Assembly: GCA_016210055.1 (NCBI GenBank)
Contig: JACQUZ010000049.1
Span: forward strand, 1-64,000
DNA: 64,000 nucleotides
From: Deltaproteobacteria bacterium
GTDB lineage: Bacteria; Myxococcota_A; Polyangia; Haliangiales; SHYZ01
Reading direction: 5' to 3'
The notes under the pieces were generated by a model. That model was not told the DNA's origin, did not search any database, and saw only the letters and a program-made list of their open reading frames with translations. The first letter of the stretch is position 1; each line of letters starts with the position of its first letter. A program made the translations under genes and the position numbers. Below, in pieces: positions 45,299-57,281 of the stretch.

Positions 45299-47869
45299 TC
45301 ACTTTCCGCAATGCGCGAGGGACAGCCTGGCAGCTCGTGCGACGTGCGGATCGTCGGCAGACGATGCTTCGGAAAGCGCCTGCAGCGAGTAAGGCGTGCA
45401 CAGGGCGCCAAGGGCGGTCGCCGCTGCGGCGCGCGCCTGCGGGCTCGCCTTATCCTGAAGCATCTCCAGGAGCGCCGGTTCCGCTCGCCGGTCTCCAGCT
45501 TTTCCGAGCGAGCGGGCGAGCGCGGCTGCCACCCGGGACACGGCCGGTCGCTCCTTGGCCTGCAGGCGCACCGCGGCAAGCAGCCCTATCATATCCGGCA
45601 CCTGATTGGGGTTTTCCAGCACGCCGAGAAGCTCGGCTGCATGTGTCCTCAGGGGGACTGAAAGCTGGGCCTGCCCCACGATGGCGACGAGCCTCCCCCC
45701 CACGCGCGGCTCGCGGCAGGCGACGAGAGCGTCCAGCGCCACGCGCTTGACGCGCGGCTCGGGATCGTGCTGGACCGCAACATAAAGCCCGTCGGCCGCG
45801 GGGCGCGAAGCGCATCGATTGGCCAAGGCCAAAGCAGCGGTCCACCTCACTACCGGCCAGCGGTCCTTGGACAACCTCTCGAGCAACACGTCGTCCGCGG
45901 ATGCAATTGCTCTGTCGGCCAGGCCTTCCGTTGCGGCGACGCGAACGCCCGGATCAGCGTCGGCGGCCGCTGCTTGGAAGATCCTGCCTATCTCTGGGTG
46001 GGCCGCAGGCGTGTTCCCAGGTGATCGCAAAAGCTCTTCGAGCACCGCCTTGCGGAGCGCCGGGTCGGAAGACCGATCGGTGACGACTTGCATCACCAAG
46101 GACTGCATCGCCGGGAGCCTGATCAATGCCGCAGCAGCTTGTACGACTCGGTAGCGGAGTTCGTATTCCTTCGCATGGGCCATCTCTGCCGCCACCACGC
46201 GTGCCGTGTCCTCGCTCTCCTCGGGTGATGCGTGAGGTGACAAGAGGCCCAGAAGGCGCATCAGGTCAGCGCGTCGGGCCAGCGGGCCTTGCGCGGACTC
46301 CGTCCAGGTAGCGAGAACCATGGGAAGCGCCGGCGGACCGTGGCCAGTAATGGCGCGCGCGATCGCCTTCCGCAGGGACACGGGACCTGTGCCCAGTCGT
46401 GACAGCAACGCGCGTAGGGCCGCATCGTGGCGTAACTCACCGAGCATGGACGCCGCTTGCTCTTGCGCCCAGGTAGGTGCTTTTTCGTCTCCAAGTAGCT
46501 CGGCCAATGCGGGGATCGCTCCATCCCCGAGACGCTTGAGCCCGCTGACAAGCGATGCGGCGAGCGGATCATCCGGCGCGCTCGCTTCCCGGAGGGCCGA
46601 GGCGAGATGTCCGGCAGCCGTGGCATCTCCGATTCGTGCGAGCGCGAGCTGAAGCGCTCGGCGCTCTTGTGCGGATCGGTCCTTGCGAGCCATCGCGGAA
46701 AGAACCGATGCGGTGCCCGTGCCGCGTCTCGCCAGAACACGCTCGGCAGACTCACCTTTCTTGCCACCTCGTGCGACTGCTTCAGCGAGCGCGGCGAGCG
46801 CTTGCTCTCCATCCCGATCGAGGTCCGACAGGGCGACGAGCTCCGAAATGGCGGTCGTGCCCATGTGGCGCGAGGCGCGGGCTTCCGTGCCCTGGTAGAC
46901 CTCGTCGATCGTCACGGTCACGCACCGTGTCGGGATGGGAGAAGGAAACACGACCCAATAGGTCGCTTGGTCCGGATCGCTCGCAAAATGGACCGCAAAG
47001 CGAGCACCCGAAGCCTCGACAAAGACGCGCTTGAGGCGGTTCCTCGACTTGAACGAGGCCTTGGACGAGGCGTCTCCAGGCATGATTCGCAGGGCTACGA
47101 GTTGTGCTTCGGGCACGCCGGCCTGCGCCGTCAAGAACTCCCCCTTGCCGAAACCGTCCTTTTCTTCCAACCAGGCGGTGCCGTTGTTGCCGTCATCGAT
47201 TTCGCGAGGAGGAGATAGGCCCCCGGCGCTTCCGCCGTCTCCGGCCTGGGTACTTGCAGCTTGGAAGCTGTACACGCTGTTCCCCGTCGTCTCGGAGAAA
47301 CCTTCAGGCGGCGTGCGCGTGGCCATGAGCACGGGCGCTTCTTTCGGAGAATCGCTGTCGAGAGGGTACGGCAAGAACCGGCGAGACTTCACGTCATACC
47401 GACGCGGGTTTAGCCAAGCGCGTCCGCCGCCGCACCGCGTGCTGCCCGGGCGTTCTTCGAACAGCCACAGGCCACGCTCGTCCACGTGAATGCCCCGTTT
47501 CCACTCAGCATCGGCCCCCTGAACACCCAGGAGATCCGACCAGACAACTTGCAAGCGTCCCCCCACCACTTCGAGGAGCCACGCGCCTTCGTGCTCTTTG
47601 TCCAGGTTGCGCACGAGAATGAGCCTGTGGCCATCTATCGGGTGGAAACCCATTCGGGCCCCTTCGCCAAGTGGATTCACCCCCTGCCGCGGCACGAGCT
47701 CTGTGGAAAGGGGCGCGTGGCGGTTTCCCGACGTCACGACCCGTCCGTTGGCTTCCAAGACGATCCTTTCCACGGCCCCGTCCCCGTCGAGGTCGGCATC
47801 CAGCCCGGCAAGCTCCCCCCTGGCAGGAAAGGACACGAGCAAGGTGAAAAGGAGGGCCCAGGTGCGCAC
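45299..47869 (-). CDS. Secreted HEAT-repeat protein with a discoidin-like N-terminal region
   Basis: 856 residues from GTG 47869, chosen because a signal peptide follows (RTWALLFTLLVSFPARG); the frame to 48100 has no signal. Residues about 20-200 have a DLDGDGAVERIV repeat-like start. About 200-345 resembles the NADase-type/discoidin-like glycan-binding module (IDDGNNGTAWLEEKDGFGKGE, VYQGTEARA, TAISEL). From about 350 to the end there are HEAT repeats (for example DPGVRVAATEGLADRAI, DPEPRVKRVALDALVACREP). No catalytic motif. Probably a periplasmic or surface adhesion/scaffold protein; the module names are inference. Confidence 0.7.
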   Translation of the reverse strand: MRTWALLFTLLVSFPARGELAGLDADLDGDGAVERIVLEANGRVVTSGNRHAPLSTELVPRQGVNPLGEGARMGFHPIDGHRLILVRNLDKEHEGAWLLEVVGGRLQVVWSDLLGVQGADAEWKRGIHVDERGLWLFEERPGSTRCGGGRAWLNPRRYDVKSRRFLPYPLDSDSPKEAPVLMATRTPPEGFSETTGNSVYSFQAASTQAGDGGSAGGLSPPREIDDGNNGTAWLEEKDGFGKGEFLTAQAGVPEAQLVALRIMPGDASSKASFKSRNRLKRVFVEASGARFAVHFASDPDQATYWVVFPSPIPTRCVTVTIDEVYQGTEARASRHMGTTAISELVALSDLDRDGEQALAALAEAVARGGKKGESAERVLARRGTGTASVLSAMARKDRSAQERRALQLALARIGDATAAGHLASALREASAPDDPLAASLVSGLKRLGDGAIPALAELLGDEKAPTWAQEQAASMLGELRHDAALRALLSRLGTGPVSLRKAIARAITGHGPPALPMVLATWTESAQGPLARRADLMRLLGLLSPHASPEESEDTARVVAAEMAHAKEYELRYRVVQAAAALIRLPAMQSLVMQVVTDRSSDPALRKAVLEELLRSPGNTPAAHPEIGRIFQAAAADADPGVRVAATEGLADRAIASADDVLLERLSKDRWPVVRWTAALALANRCASRPAADGLYVAVQHDPEPRVKRVALDALVACREPRVGGRLVAIVGQAQLSVPLRTHAAELLGVLENPNQVPDMIGLLAAVRLQAKERPAVSRVAAALARSLGKAGDRRAEPALLEMLQDKASPQARAAAATALGALCTPYSLQALSEASSADDPHVARAARLSLAHCGK

Positions 47870-47958
47870 GCGGACAAGGTAGCATGCGGCTCTCAAGCCA
47901 TGCGGGACCCGAGATCTGCGTCTTGCATTTTCCCCCTGTCGCGATACTTGTATGCGGC

Positions 47959-50168
<2,210 letters not shown>

Positions 50169-50202
50169 TACGACTCCGCGTCTCCATTAGGAGGATAAGA
50201 AG

Positions 50203-50586
50203 GTGGAATCCGTGATCTTGGCACTTGGTCAGCAGGGTGGCTCACCGCCGCAAGGGGGAGGGGGCTTGCAAATCCTGCTCACCGTCGGCCTCATGTTTGT
50301 TGTTTTCTACTTCATGCTCATCCGTCCGCAGCAGAAGCGCGCCAAGGAGCACGCCAGCCTGCTCGATAGCCTGAAGACGGGCGATCAAGTGGTGACGCGC
50401 GGCGGGCTCATTGGAAAGGTGACTGGGGTCCAGGACAAGATCGTGACCGTTGAGGTTCAGGAAAAGGTCCGGATCCGAGTCCTCAAGAGCTACATAGAGA
50501 GCAAGTTCTCGGACGCTCAGGCCGTGAAGGCCGTCAAGAAAGAGGCGGTCAAGCCCGAGCCCAACCCTTCTGAATCTAAGACCTAG
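50203..50586 (+). CDS. yajC: Sec translocase accessory subunit YajC
   Basis: 127 residues from GTG 50203 with a perfect AGGAGG (50189-50194) 8 bases before; GTG 50212 is an alternative. One membrane helix (about 23-42, LLTVGLMFVVFYFMLIRPQQ) followed by the cytoplasmic KTGDQVVTRGGLIGKV motif. It associates with SecDF-YidC at the inner membrane. It is 21 bases upstream of secD. A Lys/Glu/Pro tail is slightly longer than in E. coli. Confidence 0.95.
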   Translation: MESVILALGQQGGSPPQGGGGLQILLTVGLMFVVFYFMLIRPQQKRAKEHASLLDSLKTGDQVVTRGGLIGKVTGVQDKIVTVEVQEKVRIRVLKSYIESKFSDAQAVKAVKKEAVKPEPNPSESKT

Positions 50587-50607
50587 CTAGATTCCCGAGG
50601 CACAACG

Positions 50608-52515
50608 ATGGATCGCGCGCTCCGCTGGAAAACCATCACGTTGGCCATGCTCATTATCTTGAGCTTGGTCTATCTCGTCCCCTCTGCCGTGGGAGACGTG
50701 TCCACTCTTCCCCCCTGGTTCACCAGGTTATTTTCAAAAAAGGTGCAGCTGGGCCTCGACCTGCAAGGGGGGCTGCATACGGTCTATGGGGTTGACCTCA
50801 ACAAGGCAGTCGACGACAAGGCTGGTGAGCTCAAGCGTGAGCTCGAGGACAAGCTTGCCGAGCAGAAGATCCAGGCGACGGTAGAGACGCCACGCAACCC
50901 GCTCGGAGCTGTCTACGTCGTCCTCGCGAACGCCGCCGACGTGGGCAAGGTCGACTCGAAGTTCCTCGACGACTACGACGAAGTACTGTCCAAGGTAGAC
51001 TGCCCTGAAGGAAAGGCCCAGGCGGTGTGTCTCCGGGTCTCTTCCGACTACGCGGACAACATCAGGCAGTCTGCCCTCGAGCAAGCCATCAAGACCATCA
51101 AGGATCGGGTGGACCGCTTTGGCGTCGCGGAGCCCACGATCATCAAAAAAGGGGACGACATCGTCGTCGAGCTTCCGGGTCTCAAGGAAGCGGACATCGA
51201 GCGCCTAAAGAGGATCATCGATCGGACCGCCCAGCTCGAATTCAAGATGATCGACGACGGAAACGCGATCATGCAGAAGATTGCCACCAAGGTGTCCTCG
51301 GATTCCGCGGCGACGGAAAAGGGGATCGAGGTCGGCTATGACTCCTGGGATTCGGAAGAGACCGGGGCGCGCCACACCGACGTGTACCTCTCGGCAAAGG
51401 ATCGGAAGGTCTTCCTATCCAAGGAAGAGGCCGAAAAGGCTGGTTGCTACCGCCCTGATAAGGAAGCTCCGGGTGGCAAGTACGAATGCCTCCTAACAGG
51501 TCGAAAGGTGATCCAGGAGTACCTGGATTCCCTCGGGCCTGAGTTCCAGACCGACGAACAGCACCAGATTGGGTACGAAGAGGTGAGTGGTCGAGCTGCG
51601 GAAGGCGTCGCCGAATCACCGGAGAAGACCTGGCGAACCTACTATCTATTCCGAACCGCCGAGCTAACGGGTACGTCCATTTCACAGGCCGACAAGATTT
51701 GGGACCCGACCACCAATCGTCCCGAGGTCCTCATCCAGTTTAATCGCCATGGCACGCGTCGATTTGGCGATCTCACCTCAAAGAGCGTCGGCGAGAAGAT
51801 GGCGATCATTCTCGACGACCGGATCACTTCGGCGCCGGTCATTCAAACCGCGATCACTGGCGGAAGGTCAACGATCACGATGGGGGTAGCCGATCCACGG
51901 GTGGCGGATCGTGAGGCGGAGGACTTGAAGAATGTTCTCCGCACGGGTGCGCTGCCGGCGCCGCTCCATGAGGAGTCCTCATCGAAGGTGGGGCCGATGC
52001 TCGGCCAGGACGCCATCGACAAGGCCAAGTTGTCCATGGGCGTCGGGGCGATCCTCGTCGTCATTATCATGCTGATTTTCTACAGGCTCTCGGGGTTCAT
52101 CGCCAACATCGCCATGGTCCTCAATATTCTCTTCCAGGTCGCCATTCTCGCGGCATTCCAGGCGACGCTGACCTTGCCAGGAATCGCCGGCCTGGTCCTC
52201 ACGATCGGCATGGCGGTGGACTCGAACATCATCATCTACGAGCGGATCCGAGAGGAGCTCCGTGCGGGGAAGAGTATCCGAGGTGCCGTGGACGCGGGGT
52301 TCTCACGGGCGTTCTGGACCGTCTTCGACGCCCACGTGACCAACTTCGTGGCTGGCTTCGTGCTCCTCGAGTACGGAACCGGTCCCATCCGTGGCTTTGC
52401 CGTTACCCTCTTGATTGGCGTGGTGTGCACCCTGTTCACGTCCACCTGGGTATCTCGGCTCATGTTTGAACACTACGTGGGGCGCCGCAAAGCGGTGGCC
52501 TCCATTTCGATCTAG
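50608..52515 (+). CDS. secD: Protein translocase subunit SecD
   Basis: 635 residues. First membrane helix near 9-28, then the D1 motif LGLDLQGGLHTVYGVD, a large periplasmic domain (about 45-460) and five further membrane helices. The end has GMAVDSNIIIYERIREEL and FDAHVTNFVAG. SecDF uses the proton gradient to pull exported proteins into the periplasm. Size is close to the E. coli protein (615). Paired with secF 14 bases downstream. Confidence 0.97.
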   Translation: MDRALRWKTITLAMLIILSLVYLVPSAVGDVSTLPPWFTRLFSKKVQLGLDLQGGLHTVYGVDLNKAVDDKAGELKRELEDKLAEQKIQATVETPRNPLGAVYVVLANAADVGKVDSKFLDDYDEVLSKVDCPEGKAQAVCLRVSSDYADNIRQSALEQAIKTIKDRVDRFGVAEPTIIKKGDDIVVELPGLKEADIERLKRIIDRTAQLEFKMIDDGNAIMQKIATKVSSDSAATEKGIEVGYDSWDSEETGARHTDVYLSAKDRKVFLSKEEAEKAGCYRPDKEAPGGKYECLLTGRKVIQEYLDSLGPEFQTDEQHQIGYEEVSGRAAEGVAESPEKTWRTYYLFRTAELTGTSISQADKIWDPTTNRPEVLIQFNRHGTRRFGDLTSKSVGEKMAIILDDRITSAPVIQTAITGGRSTITMGVADPRVADREAEDLKNVLRTGALPAPLHEESSSKVGPMLGQDAIDKAKLSMGVGAILVVIIMLIFYRLSGFIANIAMVLNILFQVAILAAFQATLTLPGIAGLVLTIGMAVDSNIIIYERIREELRAGKSIRGAVDAGFSRAFWTVFDAHVTNFVAGFVLLEYGTGPIRGFAVTLLIGVVCTLFTSTWVSRLMFEHYVGRRKAVASISI

Positions 52516-52529
52516 GTTAGGCGGCGACC

Positions 52530-53741
52530 ATGTCCATGAAATTCAACGAGCTGATCAGGTCTGGGACCAACTTCGAGTTCGTCGGCAAGGCGAGGACCTG
52601 GTTTACCATTTCGATAATCTTGGTCGTTGTCTCGATCGCCATGCTGCCCATCAACGCGGCGACGCGAGGGTCGATGCTGAACTGGACCATCGACTTCAAG
52701 GGCGGCACCGAGATGATCCTCGGCTTCGGCAAGCCCGTGGAGGCGGGGCCGGTACGCCAGGCGCTCAAAGAGGCTGGACATGACAACGCCGACGTGTCGG
52801 CCTGGGGGGGGAACAAGCAGGGCTATCTCATCCGTCTCCCTGCCTTCGGCGCGGTGTCCAAGCAAGAGGCCGACAAGGTGGCCGATGAGCTGGGCAAGAA
52901 ATTCAATGATCGCCAGGTCCTTAAGGCAATTTGGTCTGGCGACACGCTCTACGTGCGTACGACGAAGCCGATCTCTCAAGCTGAGTACTCCGAGTTTCTG
53001 AAGAGCATTGGGCTCGAGATGAAGCCCTGGACCGCAGACCAAGAAAAGGAGTACTCAACCCCGCTCGCCGCGACCAACGAGTACAACTATCAGGTGCCGG
53101 TTCATGGCCTTGATCGCAAGATTCAGCAAGCCATGGCTTCCAAGCTCGGCACCGAAGTCGAGATCAAGCAAGTCGATGCAGTCGGGCCCAAGGCTGGCCA
53201 GGAGCTTCGAAACGACGGCATCAAGTCGATGCTCTATGCCATCGCCTTGATCATGCTCTACATAGCCTTTCGTTTTGACTTCCGTTACGGTCCGGGAACG
53301 GTCGCGGCCTTGCTCCACGACGCGATCCTGGTGGTCGGCATCTTTGCGGTGTTCTGGGTCGAATTCTCGCTTACGACGGTCGCCGCGGTGCTCACGGTCA
53401 TTGGCTACTCGATGAACGACACCATCGTGGTCTTTGATCGCATTCGCGAGAACGAGCACAAGCTCAAGGATAAGAAGCTCGATCGTGTCATCAATATCTC
53501 GATCAATGAAACCCTCTCACGAACGCTTCTCACGTCCATGACCACGTTTGTCACCACCTTGGCAATGAACCTCCTCGGGACCGGCCTGGTCCGCAACTTC
53601 GCGTTCGCCATGAATATCGGCATTATCGTGGGCACATATTCGTCCATCTTTATCGCGGCCCCAATCCTCCTGTGGTTGCACCAGCGCTATTGGTCCAAGC
53701 GTCCCATCGTGACCCGCCGGGTCTCCATCGAGAGCGCTTAG
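52530..53741 (+). CDS. secF: Protein translocase subunit SecF
   Basis: 403 residues, longer than the usual about 320 because the periplasmic loop between helices 1 and 2 is enlarged (about residues 60-225). Blocks: TIDFKGGTEMILGF, GYSMNDTIVVFDRIREN and SRTLLTSMTTFVTTLAM. It works with SecD in proton-driven export. It closes the yajC-secD-secF unit; a 72-base gap with a weak inverted repeat (CGCAGCC/GGGCTGC) follows before recJ. Confidence 0.96.
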   Translation: MSMKFNELIRSGTNFEFVGKARTWFTISIILVVVSIAMLPINAATRGSMLNWTIDFKGGTEMILGFGKPVEAGPVRQALKEAGHDNADVSAWGGNKQGYLIRLPAFGAVSKQEADKVADELGKKFNDRQVLKAIWSGDTLYVRTTKPISQAEYSEFLKSIGLEMKPWTADQEKEYSTPLAATNEYNYQVPVHGLDRKIQQAMASKLGTEVEIKQVDAVGPKAGQELRNDGIKSMLYAIALIMLYIAFRFDFRYGPGTVAALLHDAILVVGIFAVFWVEFSLTTVAAVLTVIGYSMNDTIVVFDRIRENEHKLKDKKLDRVINISINETLSRTLLTSMTTFVTTLAMNLLGTGLVRNFAFAMNIGIIVGTYSSIFIAAPILLWLHQRYWSKRPIVTRRVSIESA

Positions 53742-53813
53742 CGCAGCCACAGGGCCCGCGTAGGGCTGCCCAGAGAACGCCTACATGTCATAGGCCTGCG
53801 CTAGGTTTGGCGG

Positions 53814-55529
53814 GTGGCTCACTCGTTTCGACTCCTCGACACCGACCCTGCGGCCGTTCGTGGCCTGGTTTCCCAGCTCGGCATCCACCCCGTCACCGCC
53901 CGGTGCATGATCGCCAGGGGCATTGACGAACCGGCTCGTGCCACGGCTTATCTCAACCCACGCTTGTCCGATCTGCGGGCTCCCGTGGGCATGGCGGGTT
54001 TCGAGCGCGCCGTAAGCCGCCTGTGCCTCGCCGTGAGTCGCGGCGAACGCGTGGGGGTGTTTGGCGATTACGATGTCGATGGAGTGACTTCCGCCGCACT
54101 GATGTGCTGGTTTCTCCGCCGCGTGGGAGGTACTCCAGTGCCCCGGGTGGCGCGACGTGGCGGGGGGTATGGTTTCGGCCCTCAAGACGCTTCTTGGTTC
54201 GTGCAGGAAGGGTGCACCATCGTCCTCACCTTGGACTGCGGCACGAGTGACGTGCCAGCGATCTTGTCGCTCACGGAACGCGGGATCGACACGATCGTGG
54301 TCGACCATCACCAGGTACCTGAGCGGAAGGTTCACCCGGCGCACGCTCTGGTCAATCCCCACCGACCCGATTCGACTTATCCGTTCCGCGGGCTTGCATC
54401 CGTTGGGCTTTGCTTTTTCTTGGCCGCAGCCGCACGTACCAAGCTTAGAGACCGCGGGTGGTTTGCCTCGCGCCCTGAGCCCGACGTGCGCGAGCTTCTC
54501 GACCTCGTGGCGGTGGGCACGATCGCCGACCTAGCTCCCCTTTGCGAGGAGAACCGAGTTCTTGCTGCACTTGGGCTGCGTGAGCTTCAGGCCCAGCGTC
54601 GTGCAGGGTGGGGCGCGCTGCTTCGCCTTGCCGGCGTGGAGCTCGATCGCCCTTTGGACGAGGTGGATATCGCTTGGCGGATCGGACCCCGCCTTAATGC
54701 CCCGGGAAGGCTCAAGGACGCGACTCCCGCCCTCGATCTCCTCTTGGCGGCGAACCCACAAGAAGCAGCTGCGCATGCTCTCTCCTGCGAGCAGGCCAAC
54801 GAGGCGCGTCGATCACTCCAGGAAAAGACCTTCCATGAGGCGCTCGAGGACTCGCTTGCCCGATCCGGCGACCCTATCGTCACCGTCGCGAGGTTAGGAT
54901 GGCACGCCGGGGTCGTGGGCATCGTGGCTGCCAAGCTCGTTGAGCGCCTCGGGAAGCCCGCCGTGGTCATCGCGGGCGACGAGTCCACCGGGGAGGGAAG
55001 GGGCTCGATGCGGACGACCTTTGGCCTCAATGCCTACGAGGCCTTGGCGTCCTGCAAGGACCTCCTCGTGCGCTTTGGGGGACACGCCCAGGCGGCAGGG
55101 CTTACCGTCGTCATGGATAATGTCCCAACGCTACGCGAGAGGCTGATTCAGACGGCCGGCACCCTCCTCGGCGAGGTCACTCCTTCGCGGACGGAAGTGG
55201 ACGCAGTGGTCCCGCTGTCCGTTGTAGACGACGCGCTCGCTCAAGAGATCACGCGCATGGCGCCGTTCGGCCCGGGAAACCGGGAACCAATCCTGGCCGC
55301 GGTGCGTGCCCGGGTCCGATCGAGCCGGCGAGTCGGCGATGGATCCCACCTCAAGTTGTTGCTCGAGTGCAGCGAAAAGGGAACACGACACGCGGCCATC
55401 GGGTTTCGCATGGGACCCCGCGACCCCGGTGAAGGCGCAGTTGTAGACGTGGCTTTTTCCCCCTTGATCTCGTACTTTCGAGGCGAGCGCCGCGTGGAGC
55501 TCAAGGTCCACGAGCTCAGTCCATCATGA
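53814..55529 (+). CDS. recJ: Single-stranded-DNA exonuclease RecJ
   Basis: 571 residues from GTG 53814. DHH-family motifs: GDYDVDGVTSAAL (84-96), LDCGTSD, DHH at 164-166 (VVDHHQVPE) and a DHHA1 region FGGHAQAAGLTV, followed by an OB-like C-terminal domain. It degrades 5' single-stranded DNA in RecF-pathway recombination and mismatch repair. Position after secDF is common. The stop overlaps the next small gene by 4 bases. Confidence 0.95.
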   Translation: MAHSFRLLDTDPAAVRGLVSQLGIHPVTARCMIARGIDEPARATAYLNPRLSDLRAPVGMAGFERAVSRLCLAVSRGERVGVFGDYDVDGVTSAALMCWFLRRVGGTPVPRVARRGGGYGFGPQDASWFVQEGCTIVLTLDCGTSDVPAILSLTERGIDTIVVDHHQVPERKVHPAHALVNPHRPDSTYPFRGLASVGLCFFLAAAARTKLRDRGWFASRPEPDVRELLDLVAVGTIADLAPLCEENRVLAALGLRELQAQRRAGWGALLRLAGVELDRPLDEVDIAWRIGPRLNAPGRLKDATPALDLLLAANPQEAAAHALSCEQANEARRSLQEKTFHEALEDSLARSGDPIVTVARLGWHAGVVGIVAAKLVERLGKPAVVIAGDESTGEGRGSMRTTFGLNAYEALASCKDLLVRFGGHAQAAGLTVVMDNVPTLRERLIQTAGTLLGEVTPSRTEVDAVVPLSVVDDALAQEITRMAPFGPGNREPILAAVRARVRSSRRVGDGSHLKLLLECSEKGTRHAAIGFRMGPRDPGEGAVVDVAFSPLISYFRGERRVELKVHELSPS

Positions 55530-55753
55530 GACGAGAAACCCACGACGATGACGACATCCCGCGGCTCCCACGAGGGAGGCATGGCTTCAAGCTTCCCATG
55601 CGCGAGCTCATGACCTTACTCACCCTCGTCGTGGCTCTCGTCGCCGTAATCGGGCTCGGAAAGGGCTGCGCCAGCGGCGTGCAAAATCTGTTTGAGGCGT
55701 TCGAGCCGCCACCAGACACAGGGCAGTCGTCCCGTCCGGCACTTCCTAAGTAG
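55526..55753 (+). CDS. Small single-pass membrane protein
   Basis: 75 residues, overlapping recJ (ATGA). An acidic then basic N-terminus, one membrane helix (about 29-46, MTLLTLVVALVAVIGLG) and a Pro-rich end. No family recognised. Tight coupling to recJ suggests it is translated, but the function is unknown. Confidence 0.55.
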   Translation: MRRETHDDDDIPRLPRGRHGFKLPMRELMTLLTLVVALVAVIGLGKGCASGVQNLFEAFEPPPDTGQSSRPALPK

Positions 55754-55768
55754 ACGCGCAGCCTAGCC

Positions 55769-56293
55769 CTAATCGAGCACCACCGTGTCCACGCGAATCA
55801 AGGTGTAGGGGAGGAGGAGGTTGACCCTCGCACCAAAGAGGAACGCGCCCTCGTCGCCGAGCATGTTGTAGCTCGCCTCGGCGTACAAGGCGCCCATCAA
55901 CCAGTGGGCCCACTCTGCGGCGAACACGACGCCAGCGCGTTCCAAGTCAAAGGAGACCCTTGGTCCCAGGCGAAACTGGAACCCGGCATGGCGATCCGCC
56001 CGTGGTGGGGCGACGAGTATCTCGGCGCCCACGTCGGGATCCTGGGCCTGGTGCGCACCGATGACGAGCCCTCCGCCGAGCGCCATGTACCTGCGCGCGG
56101 CACCCTCGCCATGTGACATCCATTGGGTTGCGCCAAATCCCCCAGCGACGCGGACGAGCGACGGGTCTTGAGTCCTCTCCCTGCTCACGCGCCCACCGGC
56201 CGCGAAGCCCACGTCGAGGTGCGGGGCCACGCGGGTGCGCGCCCAGGACGCGCACCCTGTCAGTAGGAAAACAAGGAAGAGGCACATTCGCAT
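55769..56293 (-). CDS. Predicted outer-membrane lipoprotein
   Basis: 174 residues with a short lipoprotein signal (MRMCLFLVFLLTGC, lipobox LTGC, Cys14). The mature part is Gly/Ala-rich with alternating strands (GGGLVIGAH, FQFRLGPRVSFDL, FLFGARVNLLLPYTLI), suggesting a beta-rich, barrel-like or beta-sandwich fold. No family recognised. It lies 21 bases downstream of the Nit-type amidase gene on the same strand and may share its transcript. Confidence 0.6.
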   Translation of the reverse strand: MRMCLFLVFLLTGCASWARTRVAPHLDVGFAAGGRVSRERTQDPSLVRVAGGFGATQWMSHGEGAARRYMALGGGLVIGAHQAQDPDVGAEILVAPPRADRHAGFQFRLGPRVSFDLERAGVVFAAEWAHWLMGALYAEASYNMLGDEGAFLFGARVNLLLPYTLIRVDTVVLD

Positions 56294-56314
56294 GGTGGAA
56301 TTCGATAACTGCTT

Positions 56315-57130
56315 CTATAGGCGCCTATGTGAAAGGGATGGAAGCTCGCGCCGGATCTTGTCCTGAAAGGGGAAGTCCAACTCGGCGACGACGGCACATT
56401 CCCGGTCGGGGGCTTCCGCCAAGATGGTGCCCCAGGGATCTACGATCATGCTGTGTCCGTAGCAGGTCCGTTTCTCGTTGTGTTTTCCGAACTGCCCAGC
56501 AGCCAAGAGGTACGCCGTGTTCTCGATGGCCCGCGCCCGAAGCAACACGTGCCAATGATCTTTTCCCGTGTGGAGCGTAAAGGCGGCGGGAACCACGATG
56601 ATGCGCGCTCCCTCATGGACGAGCCTGCGGTAGAGCTCCGGGAACCGCAGATCATAGCAGATCGAAAGGCCGATTTTTCCCCAGGGCGATTCAAGGAGTG
56701 TCGGTTCGTCTCCGGGACAAACCGTCTGGCTCTCGCGAAACTGGGCGCCAGCCGGGATGTCCACGTCAAAGAGGTGCATCTTCCGATACCGAGCCGCAAT
56801 GCGTCCACTAGGTGCCACCGCGACGAGGGTGTTGAACACCTTGCCGGGGGCATCTGACCGCTCGGGCATCCCACCGCCAATGATCCACATGCCGTGTCGT
56901 GTTGCCATGTCCGCAAGCGCGCCGACGATCGGTCCGTTCCCGATCGTCTCCGCCGCGGCGAGCTTCTCATGCTCGGTGGTCCCGACAAGGGCAAAGTTCT
57001 CGGGCAGCACGGCCAGTTCCGCACCGCGGGCACGCGCTTGCGCACAAAGCCGGGCGCAGGTTTCGAGGTTTTCTTGAACGCTGTCTCGGGCGGTGAGTTG
57101 GATGCAGGCGGCAACTAGGGACGTAGACAT
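56315..57130 (-). CDS. Carbon-nitrogen hydrolase, Nit1/deaminated-glutathione-amidase type
   Basis: 271 residues. The nitrilase triad is visible: Glu44 (VLPENFAL), Lys117 (YRKMHLFDVDI) and Cys158 (SICYDLRFPELYR). The form YRKMHLFDVDIP and CYDLRFPELYR is characteristic of the Nit1 branch, which hydrolyses deaminated glutathione as a metabolite-repair enzyme; other omega-amidases are possible. Divergent from rimP. Confidence 0.88.
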   Translation of the reverse strand: MSTSLVAACIQLTARDSVQENLETCARLCAQARARGAELAVLPENFALVGTTEHEKLAAAETIGNGPIVGALADMATRHGMWIIGGGMPERSDAPGKVFNTLVAVAPSGRIAARYRKMHLFDVDIPAGAQFRESQTVCPGDEPTLLESPWGKIGLSICYDLRFPELYRRLVHEGARIIVVPAAFTLHTGKDHWHVLLRARAIENTAYLLAAGQFGKHNEKRTCYGHSMIVDPWGTILAEAPDRECAVVAELDFPFQDKIRRELPSLSHRRL

Positions 57131-57251
57131 GACGACATCATACCTTTGTTCTTGTCTTACCCCTTGAGGCCTCGGATGCTAGGACTTTTTTCTTGCTAGA
57201 GCCGTGGTCGCGTGCTAAGGGGTAGCTACATTTTTGGTGGGGTTTCCTACT

Positions 57252-57281
57252 AAAAGTGGGCCTTCGTCGCCCACTTTTTTT
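57252..57281 (+). terminator. Strong intrinsic terminator in the rimP leader
   Basis: Perfect 10-bp stem AAAAGTGGGC (57252-57261) / GCCCACTTTT (57269-57278), a 7-base loop containing TTCG, and a run of seven T (57275-57281). No plus-strand gene ends just before it (the nearest upstream genes are on the minus strand), so it would stop a short leader transcript 58 bases before rimP. It may be an attenuator for the rimP-nusA-infB operon or the end of a small RNA. GTGGGG at 57237-57242 could pair with part of the 3' stem. Confidence 0.85.

Noticed and set aside
53742..53813. Terminator after secF
   Set aside because: The inverted repeat CGCAGCC/GGGCTGC has a long loop and no T run.
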